Positions 1-11,052 of a stretch of 64,000 bases of DNA are shown here, in pieces. The DNA is from Cristatella mucedo. Taxonomy: Eukaryota; Bryozoa; Phylactolaemata; Cristatellidae. The stretch lies in NCBI GenBank assembly GCA_009760855.2, contig WPIO01000061.1:1836001-1900000 (forward strand), given 5' to 3'. Below the pieces are notes generated by a model, which did no database searches, was not told the origin of the DNA, and saw only the letters and a program-made list of their open reading frames with translations. The number at the start of each line of letters is the position of its first letter. Within the stretch, counting starts at the first letter, position 1. The translations under genes were made by a program, and so were the position numbers.

Positions 1-431
1 GTGCCTTAACAAGTCGTACTTTCTATTAAACAAACAACGTCTGATAAGACGATTTAAGAGTCGTGTTCTGGCCATATTTAAAGTCGCCTAACCAGCTTTT
101 CAAACACATTGTTGAGCCTTTTTTGCTTAGCCGGCAAATAAGTAAGGGAGTGCTACTTCAAGTTCAGCCCTCCAAAAATGGAAATTCCGCCAGCCACCGA
201 TTATGGAGTCATCCACTTCGTTGGCGGGCATCTAAATATATGCCCACTTCAGGGATTCTCAGGTAGAGTGCTCAGTGGTTCTCCTGAGCACTAAATCAGC
301 GGCCCAAGCGTAACTTCTTGTTAAAAAGCAAACGGCCAAAAAGAGCATCAGGAAACAACCATCCTCTTTCCTTTGCCAGTTCATTCTGGCGCCAAAAGGC
401 TGCCTACTTTGCATTCCCAGCAAATAAAAAT

Positions 432-863
432 TTATTTTTCCGGGAAAAGCCTAGCTGCCTGCTTGTACTCACGATCTACGCCACCCGGTGCCGATTCTCC
501 TGTCGTCGACGAAGACAAAGATATCCCCACGCTGGTAAGTCGTCCACAGCCACCCATGCTGCCGGCTCTCTCACCGATAGCTCCGTAGATCGAGGTATCA
601 AAACGACTACGAGTGGGTGCCGCCGATGCACCAGCGTGATGGTGAGCAGGTGAACTCCAAGAGCCGTCGCCGTCGTGTGTACCAACTGCTTTTCCGCCGA
701 AAGCAGATAAGGCTGTAGCACCAGAAACAGCATTTCTGGTGCTAGTCGGTTGCCAGACTACACCTGGCATGCTCATGCTTCTCTGAACGCTGGTGTACGG
801 TGACCAGCCACTTCCTCTGCTATCGTCGCTTGTGCCGGAACCATACCAGGCGAAAGAATGCAA
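432..863 (-). pseudogene. Unit 1 copy of an unrecognised S/G/P-rich protein segment
   Basis: Open minus-strand frame of 143 residues, homologous to frames at 3704-4150, 5287-5718 and 13968-14306. Shared landmarks are GSGWSPYTSV, a 'SGNAASGAAASSASGK' block, GTHDGDGS (GADNGDGS in the others), SPAHHHAGASAAP and a C-terminal QAARLFPEK. No known domain is recognised; composition (Ser, Gly, Ala, Pro) suggests a disordered region. The matching upstream segment lies at 2537-3010 because about 1.65 kb is inserted between them. Conservation over several copies suggests it once was coding; whether this copy is expressed is doubtful because its upstream half is displaced and broken. Confidence 0.55.
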
Positions 864-974
864 GATTTAAGCTCATACGTATCAGCGCTGACACACAGAG
901 CAGCCTTTTCAATACACTAGATAGTGGTAAGTTCAAGCATAGCAGCATGGTGCTTGAAACAATGATACGGCTTA

Positions 975-2640
975 GGATCAGCCAGTTTTTGGTAAGGAGT
1001 GCTGAGCTCCGAGGACAGACAATCGGCTATGTTAGGTAAAGAGGGCTAAGCTTATGAACCTACGTAGATCTATGTTTTATGGTCTTGGTTATGACTCTAA
1101 ACACACCATAGCATTAACCAAAGTTTAGTGTCATGACCTCGTATTGTTTATCCTCAGTTAAGGTAAACAAATCACTCGGTCACGTTAAAATTGCCTTACT
1201 TGCGATATCATCATTACAAAAGTGTGTAACGGTGTATGCCAACTTAATAGGCAAAGGCCACAAAGCAACCACCAACCCATGCTTGTAAAAGGTTAAAATG
1301 TTAGCATAGGAAAGAAAAATCTGTTCTGCTGTCTTTGAACAAGCAGCGAGCAGCCCAGCAATGCAACGTCTTAACACTGAATAATAAGTCAGGAAGGATG
1401 CATTATGGAGCTTTACATTTGACAGCGTCTTCGAGAGTATAAAAAGGTTGGCTTACTAAAAAACCTGATTTAAGCAGCAAAAGAATAGCCTTTTTATCTA
1501 TCACTGCAGCTTGCAAGTCAAAAGGATTGCCCACTTCATGACTCAAACTCATGACCTTGGGTAAGAAGAGCAAGTGCCTACTCCCTGGGCGAATGCCCAA
1601 GGGCTGTATGTAGTGCATATTAACAGGATAGACCACAACCGTCATAGCATCACTGCAAAGCAATTTAGAAAATAATGCAAATAAAATATCACCTCCGAAA
1701 AAAGTGTTGCTGCTGCTGGGCCGCTGTGCATCATCGGCTGGTGGTTGTCTCGTGCTACCTAGAAGGAGGTTATGAAAACGTGCACTTACTAGAATACATA
1801 ATTTCTTGACATATATGTCAAAGTGTGAACTGCAGAATGTAGTATAGCTAGCCAAACGAGCGATTCTCGCAATACTATATAACAGCAATGGAATTCTACC
1901 GGTGAGTTATTTTATAATCACAACGATCTGATTATGCTTTTGTGCGCACGAGTAACGCCAGCAAAGCTCCCGATAGGTTCTCTCAAACCCCTGGCTATTA
2001 TTGTTGGAAGTCATGTGTACCACGTTTGCACATTAGCATCCCTAGATATTCACCTCGTGCCAACATTTGTGAGGCTAGTCATTCCCTGCGTGCCGCTAAC
2101 TCACTGCTGCACCAGACGTCAATCAATCAGTCTCTGATGTCCTATTTACAGAGGTAACGTTGCCAACACTCAAATTATTTGGGCACTAGAGGTCTCAGCA
2201 GATATTTGGTGAATCTCCTACCTGTAAGCTGATGCCCTAAATTCAAGCAAGCACTGGTACAGAAACGACGAAACTCAGACACCGAGGGTGGCTCCAGCAC
2301 TAATGTTCTCCGTCGGCCGAAACCTTACCCCCACACAGGCTTTACCACCCACACTGCCTTATCCGCATAGAGAGTTACCCGCATACAGCTATGTTCCCCC
2401 TGTACTGCTTTCCGCTGGCTGCTCCTGTCTAGGCAGCACCTCAAATTCGCTATATCATCTCCAACTAAATCGACATATCATAATACAACCACGGAGTCAT
2501 AAAGCCATCTGCCCATACCAGTAGATGTAAACCGAGCTAATGCTGCGACCCTGTCACAGAGTTTCCCATGTTATGGCAACCCCGAACCATTAAATTAGCC
2601 TGTGCTAAACGGGTAATTACGTGTTTTTTGATGGTCTTAG
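975..2640. other. ~1.65-kb insertion in unit 1, nature unknown
   Basis: Sequence between these points has no counterpart in units 2-5, whereas both flanks align with them. It includes a minus-strand open frame at 1403-1888 (161 codons) with no recognisable domain and no second copy to support it. I see no terminal repeats, poly-A or trinucleotide tail that would identify it as a transposon. The boundaries are approximate. Confidence 0.5.
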
Positions 2641-3010
2641 GTGACATCTGCTTAAGCGTTGTTCGACCCCCGATGGGATAGCGACCCCCAAGTTGAGATC
2701 CACTGGACCATCCAGTAGTAGCATGGCAATAAAAATCACACCAGCCTACATTATTCGTTATTCGCGTGCTTGCACTGCCGTGGGCACTCATAGGTTTGCT
2801 GACTTCTTAGTATGCTTCTGCTAATTGTGGAGCTTTCCTTGATAGCCTTGCCATGAGCCTGTGATCGGTAAGCCTTGGCCTTGCTGTCCACCCGCCGTGG
2901 GTCGTCAGAGTGACACAATCGCGATTTTGCAGGCTCTAAAGCAGCGAAATGAGCCGTCACATACTCAATTTTTACCAGCGCTCATTGCATTACCATCAAT
3001 TTATTCTGTT
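2537..3010 (-). pseudogene. Unit 1 copy, N-terminal half of the unrecognised tandem protein
   Basis: Minus-strand frames carry the block RVDSKAKAYRSQAHGK followed, in a shifted frame, by the counterpart of 'DGVILYCHATAV' and 'GSQLGGR'. The same blocks in the same order occur in units 2 (4250-4530), 3 (5900-6130) and 4 (8100-8400). Frame changes between the two blocks show that this copy is broken. Confidence 0.5.
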
Positions 3011-3703
3011 ACTACTGGCAGAAGCCCGCGATTTTCCAGATGCCATACTATTCCTCATATCGCTCTTTCAGTTCTCTAGTTCAAGAGCGGTCTGGTCTCT
3101 CGCTTGCTAACCTTCCAAAGATGGTAAGACCTCAATTTTCCCTGACCAAATCTGAGGCACCTTCCCTAATCAAAGCTGCTTTGACAGCATATAAGTGTCG
3201 ATACCATCAGCCAGCTTTGACCACGGTCATGGGTGTTTTCCGATTTGCCCAAAGTGCTTGTGCCTTAACAAGTCGCACTTTCTACTAAACAAATAACGTA
3301 TGATAAGACCATTTAGGAGAGTTGTTCCGGCCAAATTTAGGTTTCGCAACTGGAATTTCCAGAATATTTTTGGAGCGTTTATGGCACAGCCTGCCAAAAA
3401 GTAAGGAAAGTGCTACTTATAGTTCAGTCATCCAAACATGGAAATCCTGCTGCCACGGATAACCCAGTTATAGAGTTGCTTATGGGTTACCAACACATAG
3501 GCCCACTGAAAGGTTTCTCAGGAGGTGTACTGAGTGATTCTTTAGAGCAGTAGAATACCAGCCAAAATACTGCTGCTTGATAGAATGCTGAGGGCCACAC
3601 AGTGCATCAAGAAACGACCAAGCCCCTTCCTTCTCTAGCTCATAGCGGCACGAGAAGGCTGCCTGCGAGCCAGAACTGCATTTCCAACAATAATCACATA
3701 TTT

Positions 3704-4700
3704 TTACGGGAAAAGCTTAGCTGCCTGATGATAATCGCGATACAAACCGCTTGCTGCCAATTTTCCAGTCATTGATGGAGACCAAGATGCACCTATGCCG
3801 GTTTGCTGTTCATTGCCGCCACTGCTGTCGGCACTCCGAGCGATGATTCCGTAGTTCAAAAATCCAGGAGGAGGACGACTTTGGGCTGGCGATGCACCAG
3901 CATGATTCTGAGCAGGTGAAGTGGTAGAGCCATCGCCGTTGTTAGCACCGACTGATGTTTTGCCGGAAGCAGAAGAGGCTGCAGTACGAGAAACAGCATT
4001 TCCGGTGCTAGTCGATTGCCAGAGTACGCCTGGCCAGCTAAAGCCTTTGTGAACGCTGGTGAACGGTGACCACCTTGACCTGACTAGTCGAAAGAAAACA
4101 CGATTAAAGCTCACCTGTATCGGCACTAACGTACAGCTCAGCCGTCTCATTTAATTGGATAGAGGTAGGTTCATGCGTAGCAGCATGGTGCTTTAAACGA
4201 TGTTGTAACCACTCCAGCTCTAATACTAGTTTGTGCAAAATGCAGAATTGCCTATTTTTAGATATTCGTATATGAAGTCCGTCAAAGGATCGTTCGGCGC
4301 GAAATGGCGTCCCGACCGACAAGCAGAGAACCGCTGGCCAATACAGCCATAGCATAGCAATATAAAATCACACCATCATCCAACTGTCTTTCTTCAAGCG
4401 CTTGTACTTGTAATACTGCACTTCTAAGTTTGCTGCTTTGAGGGCATTTGCTGAAGTGGATATTTATCATCTACGATTGCCATCAGCCTGTTATCGGTAT
4501 GCCTTTGCTGTACTATCCACCAGCCGTTTGAATGACAGTGATAAACTTGTTATTTGGCATGGACTAAAGCTGTAAAATGAGAAATCATGCACTGCATTTG
4601 TATCAACTCCCTTCATTTCCATCCAGTTTCACTATTCTTCATGGTAGAAGCTTTAGAACGCTCAGATGCAGTACGAAAGATCACATCGCTTTCTCAGTTT
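3704..4700 (-). pseudogene. Unit 2 copy of the unrecognised tandem protein
   Basis: Three overlapping minus-strand frames (4282-4470, 4104-4355, 3704-4150) together give the longest readable order of blocks: ALEER..DDGVILYC, then LEWLQHRLKHHAATHEPT, IQLNETAELYVSADTGEL, then WSPFTSVHKG, GANNGDGS, SRPPPGFLNYGI and SWSPSMTGKLAASGLYRDYH. A possible 35-bp intron (ACAG|GTGAGC ... GACTAGTCAG) lies between the middle and last blocks, but the donor is not conserved in the other units. Stops interrupt the region upstream of 4470. No domain is recognised. I infer a decayed gene copy; the frame changes could partly be unrecognised introns. Confidence 0.55.
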
Positions 4701-5286
4701 TATCCAGATTACGAGCGGTCGGGTCTATCGCTTACTTGCCTTCTAAAAATGGTAAGACCACACTTGGCACACTTTTACATTTGTCGGTAGTCTTCAGCAG
4801 GCTTTATCTTCGGTCATTGGGTATCTGCTCGATTTCCCCAGAGTGCTTGTGATTTAACAACTTGCACTTTCTGTTGAACGAATAACGTCAAAAAATGCAA
4901 TTAAGGGATTTGTGCAGGCCATATTAGAAGTCGACTAAATGGCTTTGCCTGCACATTTTTAGAATGATTTTGGTGTAGCCGGCCAATAAGTAATGGGAGC
5001 GCTAGTTATAGTTCAGTCATCCAAACATGGAAATCTATCCACCCACTAATAACAGAGGTATCCAGTTACTTAAGGGGCAACAACAAATAGGCCCACTGCA
5101 GGGTTTCTTGGGATGGGTGCTCAGTTGTTCTCCTGAGCAGTAAAATACCAGCCTAAACACTATTACTTATAGAATGCCGAGGGCTACAAAGAGCATCAAG
5201 AAAGACCAACTCCTTTCCTTCGCTAGCTCCTGCCGGCACCAGAAGGCTGCCTACGACCGGAAACGGCATTCTCATAAATTTATCAA

Positions 5287-6330
5287 TCATTTTGCCAGGA
5301 AAAGCCTAGCTGCCAGTTGATAAAGACGATACAAACCGCATGCTGCTGATGGTCCAGTCATAGATGGAGACCAAGATGCACCCCAGCTGGTTCGCAGTCC
5401 ACATATGCCACTGCTGCCGGGCCTCTGAGCAACGATTCCGTAGTTCAAAAATCCAGGAGGAGGACGACTTGGGGCTGCCGATGTGCCAGCGTGATGCTGA
5501 GCAGATGAACTAGTAGAGCCATCACCGTTGTCTGCACCGACTGATTTTTTGCCGGAGGCAGTGGAGGCTGCAGCACCAGAAGCAGCATTTCCGCTGCTAG
5601 TCACTTTCCAGACTACGCTTGGCCTGCTAATGCCTCTGTGAACGCTGGCATACGGTGACCAGCAAGGTGCTCTGCTCTCGTCGCTTGTGTCTGGACCTGA
5701 CAAGTCGTAATAAGGCACGATTTAAGCTCACACGTATCAGCACTGACCTGCAATTCAGCCCTCTCATTCAATTGGATAAAGGTAGGTTCAAGCATAGCAG
5801 CATGATTCTTTTATTAAACGATGCTGTAACCATCCCAGCCATAGTATTAGTGAGTGCAAAATGCAGAGAAGCCTAGTTTTGGATTTCATAACATGACATC
5901 CGTTAAAGGATCGCTAAACCCCAAATGTTGCGACCGGCAAGCTGAGAACCACTTGTCGATACAGCCGTGGTATGGCAATATAAAATCACACCATCCTCTA
6001 ACGTTCGTTCTTCAAGGGCTTGAAAAACCTCACTTACTACTGAATTTGCTGCTTCAAGGGCATTTTCTAAAAGTGGAGCTTTCTTACCTACCATTGCCGT
6101 CTGCCTGTGATCTAGGTGCTCTCGCCTTGCTATCTACCTACCGTTGGAATGACTGATAAAATTGAGATTTGCTATGGACTAAAGCTGAAAAATGAGCAAT
6201 CGGGCACTCCGTTGTTATCAGCTCTCACTTCATTTCCACCAAGTTACACAATTCTTCCTGGTAGAAGCTTTAGAATGCTCAGATGCAGTACGACATATCA
6301 AATCGATTTCTCAGTTCTCTCCAGATTACG
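5287..6330 (-). pseudogene. Unit 3 copy of the unrecognised tandem protein
   Basis: Minus-strand frames at 5903-6094 (LENALEAANS, then ALEERTLEDGVILYC and SGSQLAGR), 5613-5795 (LEPTFIQLNERAELQVSADT) and 5287-5718 (SDESR, WSPYASVHRG, GADNGDGSTSSSAQHHAG, PSRPPPGFLNYGI, SWSPSMTG). This is the cleanest copy of the C-terminal block (143 residues uninterrupted). A small insertion near 5810 disrupts the frame around the LQHRL motif, and a stop lies in the KARAP/RSQADG block. Most substitutions against units 1 and 2 leave the reading frame open, which argues for a coding past. Confidence 0.55.
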
Positions 6331-6538
6331 AGCATTCGGGTATATCGCTTTCTTACCTCCTAAAATTGTAAGACCGTTGGCTCTCGCTAAATCTAAGGCC
6401 ACATCCCTAGTCAAAGTGGCTTTAGCTGCATACACGTGTCTATAGTCGTCAGCAGGCTTTATCCACGGTCATTGGGTATGTGCCCGATTTCCTCAGAGTG
6501 ATTGTACATTAACAAGTTACACTTTCTGTGGAACGAAT

Positions 6539-7077
6539 TGTACCCTAGAGTAGGCGGACCCATTGACATTCGATATGTCGGGCTGGGCGTCGCCTTGCCC
6601 CGGAAGGGTAAAGCCTGGGGGTCTGCTCCCAGAGTTCCGAGGACGGGAACTGGGTACAACGTGCTCGCTCTCTTTCGGCGGAAGCTCTCGACGGTGTTGG
6701 ACGTCCACTCCGTCTACCACAGAGTACTCAGCTAGCCGGGTCTTGGACGGCGTATGCTTGTACTGGTGAGACGGAGTCCTGCGACGGTGCGACTGTGGAA
6801 GCCGACTGAGCACTAACACGTTTGTTCGCGCTTGCGGCGTCATCCCGTGCCCCTGTAGTTTACCTTGTATAGGAACTTCCTCTGTAGGCTTGTTTAGTGT
6901 CCTCCTTTGTATAGCGCATGCGTGTGTATTATATAAAGTGTTGTGTACCTGATTGATCACACGTGAACCACTGTTACCGGAGGGCTCGGCGTAACGACCC
7001 AGAACGGACATAGATAGTAGCGAGCCATAGTGGGAGTTAGCCGCTGGCCCATTGATCTCAGTTACATAATTACCACT
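6539..7077 (+). mobile_element. LTR-like insertion in unit 4
   Basis: This segment separates two pieces of unit 4 that are adjacent in units 2, 3 and 5. It begins TGTACCC, as do related segments at 13249 and 35316. Its middle shares long blocks with 13,590-13,830, such as CTTGGACGGCGTATGCTTG, GCCGACTGAGCACTAACACG (mutated in the other copy) and GTAGGCTTGTTTAG. No coding region is present. The size (~540 bp), TG start and lack of an internal region suggest a solo LTR; a clean target-site duplication was not found and the right edge is approximate. Orientation is arbitrary. Confidence 0.5.
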
Positions 7078-7499
7078 GAAAATGGAATCAGGGAGTTGTG
7101 TAGGCCATATTTATAGACGCCTAATTGGCTTTGCCTACACATTTTGTGAGCGTTTTTGGTGTAGCCACCCAACAAAAAATGTTAGTGCTAGTTATAGTTA
7201 AGTCATCCAAACATGGAAATCCCGCCAGCAACTGATAACGGAGTCGTCCAGTTGCTTAGGGGGCAACAACATATAGGCCCACTGCCGACTTTCTCAGGTG
7301 TTCTCAGTTGTTCTCCTGAGTAGTACAATACCAGCCGAAACACACTAATGCTTGATATAATGCCGAGGGCCATAAAGACCATCAAGAAACGACCAATCAC
7401 TATCTTTTACTAGCTCATGCCAGCACTGCAAGGCTGCCTACGAGCGAGAACAGGGTTCAGAATAATTAATTAATTATTTCATAGAAAAAAGTCTAGCCG

Positions 7500-8520
7500 C
7501 CAGTTGAGAATAATGAAACAAACCCCTACTGCTCATGGTTCAGTCATTGATGGAGACCAAGATGCACACATGCTGGTTCGCCGTCTATAGCCGTTACTGC
7601 TGCCCGGGCTCTGAGCGAAGATTCGTAGTTCGAAATTCCAGGAGAAAGACTTGGGCTGTAGATGTACCACCGGAATGCTGAGCAGGTGAAATCCTAGAAC
7701 CATCACTGTTGTTGGCACCAACTACTGTTCTGCTGGAAGCAGATGATGCTGCAGTAAAAAAAAGCAGCATTTCCGGTGCTAGTCGATTGCCAGAGTACGC
7801 CTGGCCCGCTAAAGCCTCTTTGAACGTTGGAACGTGGGTATACGGTGACTAGCCTCGTGCACTGCTCTCGTCGCTTGCACTCCGATCTGACCAGTCAAAA
7901 GAATGCACGATTTAAGCTCACACGTATCAGCACTGACATACAGCTGAGCCATCTCCTTCAATTGGATAAAGGTAGGTTCAAGCGTAGCAGCATGGCGCTT
8001 TTTTAAATCATGCTGTAACCACTCAGCTCAGTCGTAATATTAGTGTGTGCGAAATACAGAAAAGGCTAGTTTTGACTTTTCTTACATGAAATCCGTTAAA
8101 GGATCGTTCGAACCCAAATGGGGTCGTGATCATCAAGCTGAGTACCACCGGCCCGTACAGCCGTAGCATTGCCACATAAAATCACACCGTCGTCGAACAT
8201 TCGTTCTCCAAGCACTTGTACTGCTGCATGTACTCCTATGTTTGCAGCTTCGAGGGCCTTTGCTAAAAGTGGCTCTAACTTACCTTACCTTGCCATCAGC
8301 CAGTAATCGGTATGCCTTCGCCTTACTATTCACCTGCCGTAGGCGTGACAGTAATAAACTTGCAATTTCAAATAAACTAAAGCTGCGTAATAAGCAATCA
8401 GACACTCTATTTTATCAGATCTCCCTTTATTTCCATCCAGTTTCACTATTCTTTACGGTAGAAGCTTGACTGCATTCAGATGCAGTACGATCTATCACAT
8501 CAAATTCGAAGTTTTCTCCC
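7500..8520 (-). pseudogene. Unit 4 copy of the unrecognised tandem protein, frameshifted
   Basis: The C-terminal block is visible at about 7500-7880 but split between frames (one readable piece is 7533-7721). A long open stretch at 8100-8290 on the minus strand reads KALEAANIGVHAAVQ, LGERMFDDGVILC, ATAVRAGGTQL, and continues upstream as ASLLLSRLRQVNSKAKAYRL near 8310-8370. These align with units 1-3. The block near 8430-8510 reads DVIDRTASE.SQASTVKNSE before a stop seen at the same place in units 2 and 3. Confidence 0.5.
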
Positions 8521-9077
8521 GATCAAGAGCGGTTGGATCTACCGCTTGCTAACCTTCCCAAGATGAGAAGACTACATTTGACCATCGCAAAATCTTAGGT
8601 AACATTCCTAGTCATAGCCAATTTAACTGCATTCACTCCTCGATAGTCGTCAGCAGGCTTTAACCCGGTCATTGGGCATCTGCCCGAATTCCCCAGAGTA
8701 GTTGTGAGTTAACAACATACACTTTCTGATGAACGAAGAAAGTCTGAGTATACAATTAGAGAGTTGTGCAGGCCATATTTAAAGTCGCCTAACTGGCTTT
8801 GCATACAAATTTTTGAGCGTTCTTGGCGTAGCCGGCCAATGAGTATTCAGAGTGCTACTTACGGTTCAGTCATCCAGACATGGAAACCCTGTGGCCACGG
8901 AAAACGCAGTTATCCAGTCGCTTAGGGGGCACCAACATATAATCCTACTGCAGCTTTTCTCGAGAGCTGTGCACAGTGCTCACATGAGTAGTAAATTACC
9001 GGCTAAACCACACCTTTTTCTTAATAGCCGACTGCCACTCAGTGCATCAAGAAACGACCAACCCCTTTCCTTCTTCG

Positions 9078-9452
9078 GGGACCATGCATTTAGTTCGTAT
9101 GCTCCCACAGCCTGGAACTCCCTCACGACCTGCGTATGAACATCACCCGACCTGACCACATTTAAAAGGAACCTAAAAACACACCTATTTAGGACAGAAT
9201 TTATCGGGTTCTTGTGATTCGTCCTTGATGTGCTTACGCGTGCTGACACTGTGCATGCTGCCACTAACCACATTCGCAGGCTGACCCTGTTCAGGTCACC
9301 CCTAACTATATTATTCATTTTTTTGTTTTTCAAGCATGATTTTACTTACCATTCAATTGCATTTCACTTTGCAGCAAATGTAGAGCACCTAGAGAGAGAT
9401 TAAGTTCTCTGAGGGCGCTTTATCAAGTCCATTATTATTATTATTATTATCA
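9078..9452 (+). mobile_element. LINE family A, 5'-truncated 3' end
   Basis: Begins at GGGGACCATGCATTTAGTTC, the counterpart of the SFGDRAFSSYAP part of the LINE A protein, and runs through the FRT.F.GS C-terminus, the 3' UTR and the terminal hairpin (AAAGCGCC...GGGCGCTTT in the family; AGAGCACC here) into an (ATT)n tail at 9433-9452. It sits head-to-tail upstream of the longer copy at 9760-13084. Both lie inside unit 5 of the tandem array, which resumes at 13,085. Confidence 0.85.
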
Positions 9453-9690
9453 CTACTTAGGTAGTATTATTATTACTTAGTATTATTACTACTTAGCTAC
9501 TTTATCAAGTATTATTTACCAAATTATCAAATATTATTACCTTTATACTCAAATATTACAATAATATTATTACCTTTATCAAATATTATTATTACTTAGC
9601 TACTTTATCAAGTGCATTATTATTAATATTACTACTTAGGTAATATTATTACTACTTAGTATTATTACTACTTAGGTAGTAACCTACTAC
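9430..9690. repeat. ATT / TACTTAGGTAGTATTAT microsatellite block
   Basis: After the LINE tail the sequence is a degenerate mixture of ATT triplets and TACTTAG-type units, with several near repeats of CTTTATCAAGT(G)ATTATT. It probably grew from the (ATT)n tail plus the end of the LINE 3' UTR (the CTTTATCAAG motif is the last unique part of LINE A). Confidence 0.75.
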
Positions 9691-9745
9691 GTAGGTTACT
9701 AGCCGCCGCCGGCTGCCTTAGCTACGCCGGCGGCTAGTAACCTAC
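9691..9745. repeat. GC-rich inverted repeat
   Basis: Left arm GTAGGTTACTAGCCGCCG and right arm CGGCGGCTAGTAACCTAC are reverse complements around a short centre; GTAACCTACTACGTAGGTTAC just left of it (9679-9699) is a second perfect palindrome sharing the same arm. It stands out in an AT-rich microsatellite context. Confidence 0.75.
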
Positions 9746-10019
9746 TTGTTAGTTATGGTCGTCAGCAGCTGCTATCGCTTCGTCATCGTATATCAAATGC
9801 ATTCCTAGATATTAATGTTGTTGCTAAGATTCATGAACTATGCATTAACAAAAGGAAAGCACCCCGTAGCCGCAGCGGTGGCCGGAACCGCCAGCTCAGT
9901 TGCCGCTCGTTTGGCATTCCTAGCATTGTCTCGAACCGCTCAGCACGCTCCCCCGCATGCATCACTGTTAATCTCTCTAACTTAGTGGTCATCAGGCCTG
10001 TTGTAACCCCATCGGCCAG

Positions 10020-11013
10020 ATTTAATGCTTGCCTTTGAATACCTCGCTCAATGTGCAATTAACCTCTAGTAATAAACGACCTTATTTCTGAAAATGGTAT
10101 CGACATGCTCGCCCTAACTGAAACTTAGTTGAAATCGATAAACTGCCCGACAATTAAAGACGCAACTCCATCTGGTTTCTCGTTCTTTCACACCCCTAGA
10201 TCAATCAAAACTGGAGGTGGAGTTGTTATTATCGTGCACTCGAAATTCAACTTCAAGCCATTTGCGGTACCGTCGAAGCAGTCTTTTGAATCAATTGTCC
10301 TGGTCTCACCCGAAAAAAGCTACCGATAGTGGCAGTAGTCTATCGCCCACCAGGTATCAAATCCTCCTTTATCTCAGATTTCTCCGATCTCATTTCGATT
10401 CTGTGTGCAAGAAATCGATCCTTCCTCGTTATGGGTGATTTCAACGTTCACTTTCATAACTTACCTGACGCTTTCAGCACCGAATTTCGTGCATTGACAG
10501 ACTCACTATCTCTTGTGGCTCATGTGCATGGATGGCCCTACCCACATCAAGGGTCACACACTCGACCAAATTTTCTCATATAACTGCACTTTGTCATCAC
10601 CAATTATTACCAAACCATGCTTATCTGACCACATGCAGATCTCATTCAATCTACAGTGTGTGCCCACATCCTCCTCTAAAATAACCTGTGAATCGCGAAA
10701 CCTCAAGACCCTTGACATCGATGCTGTCCGTGCGAGACAATGTGCTTCACCTCTGCTGCTTAATTCTCCCTCCGATCTGTCATCATTGGTAGAAAGGTTC
10801 AACACGACACTAGCTGACACGCTTGACGAGTTTGCCCCTCTAACAAAGCACACTGTGCGCCTCCGCCCAGACGGCCTATGGTTTACCGCAGACATTAAAC
10901 AAGCCATGTCTACTAAACGAAAGCTTGAAAAGGCATACGAAAGATCCGGACTAACTGTCCATCGACAGGCATATGAAGACTACTGTAGGTCGTACCAATC
11001 GATTCTAGCATAG
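10020..11013 (+). pseudogene. LINE A APE-type endonuclease domain (frameshifted)
   Basis: Reading across three frames (10,020-10,330, 10,329-10,583, 10,513-11,013) gives the endonuclease order: ISENGIDMLALTET, a GGGVV strand, VVYRPPG, FLVMGDFNVHFHN, then LDQIF and CLSDHMQISF. TET, GDFN and SDH are the familiar catalytic-site motifs of apurinic-like endonucleases, which nick target DNA to prime reverse transcription. There is a stop right after TET, one after EKSYR (10,327) and a frame change near 10,530. After the domain an open stretch to 11,013 is probably the linker to the RT, ending in a stop. Confidence 0.85.
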
Positions 11014-11052
11014 GCCAAGTATAGCTTCTATAGAAACATTGTTGAATCACAG

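Noticed and set aside
1403-1888. 161-codon minus frame as a gene
   Set aside because: No recognisable domain and no second copy; composition does not stand out.
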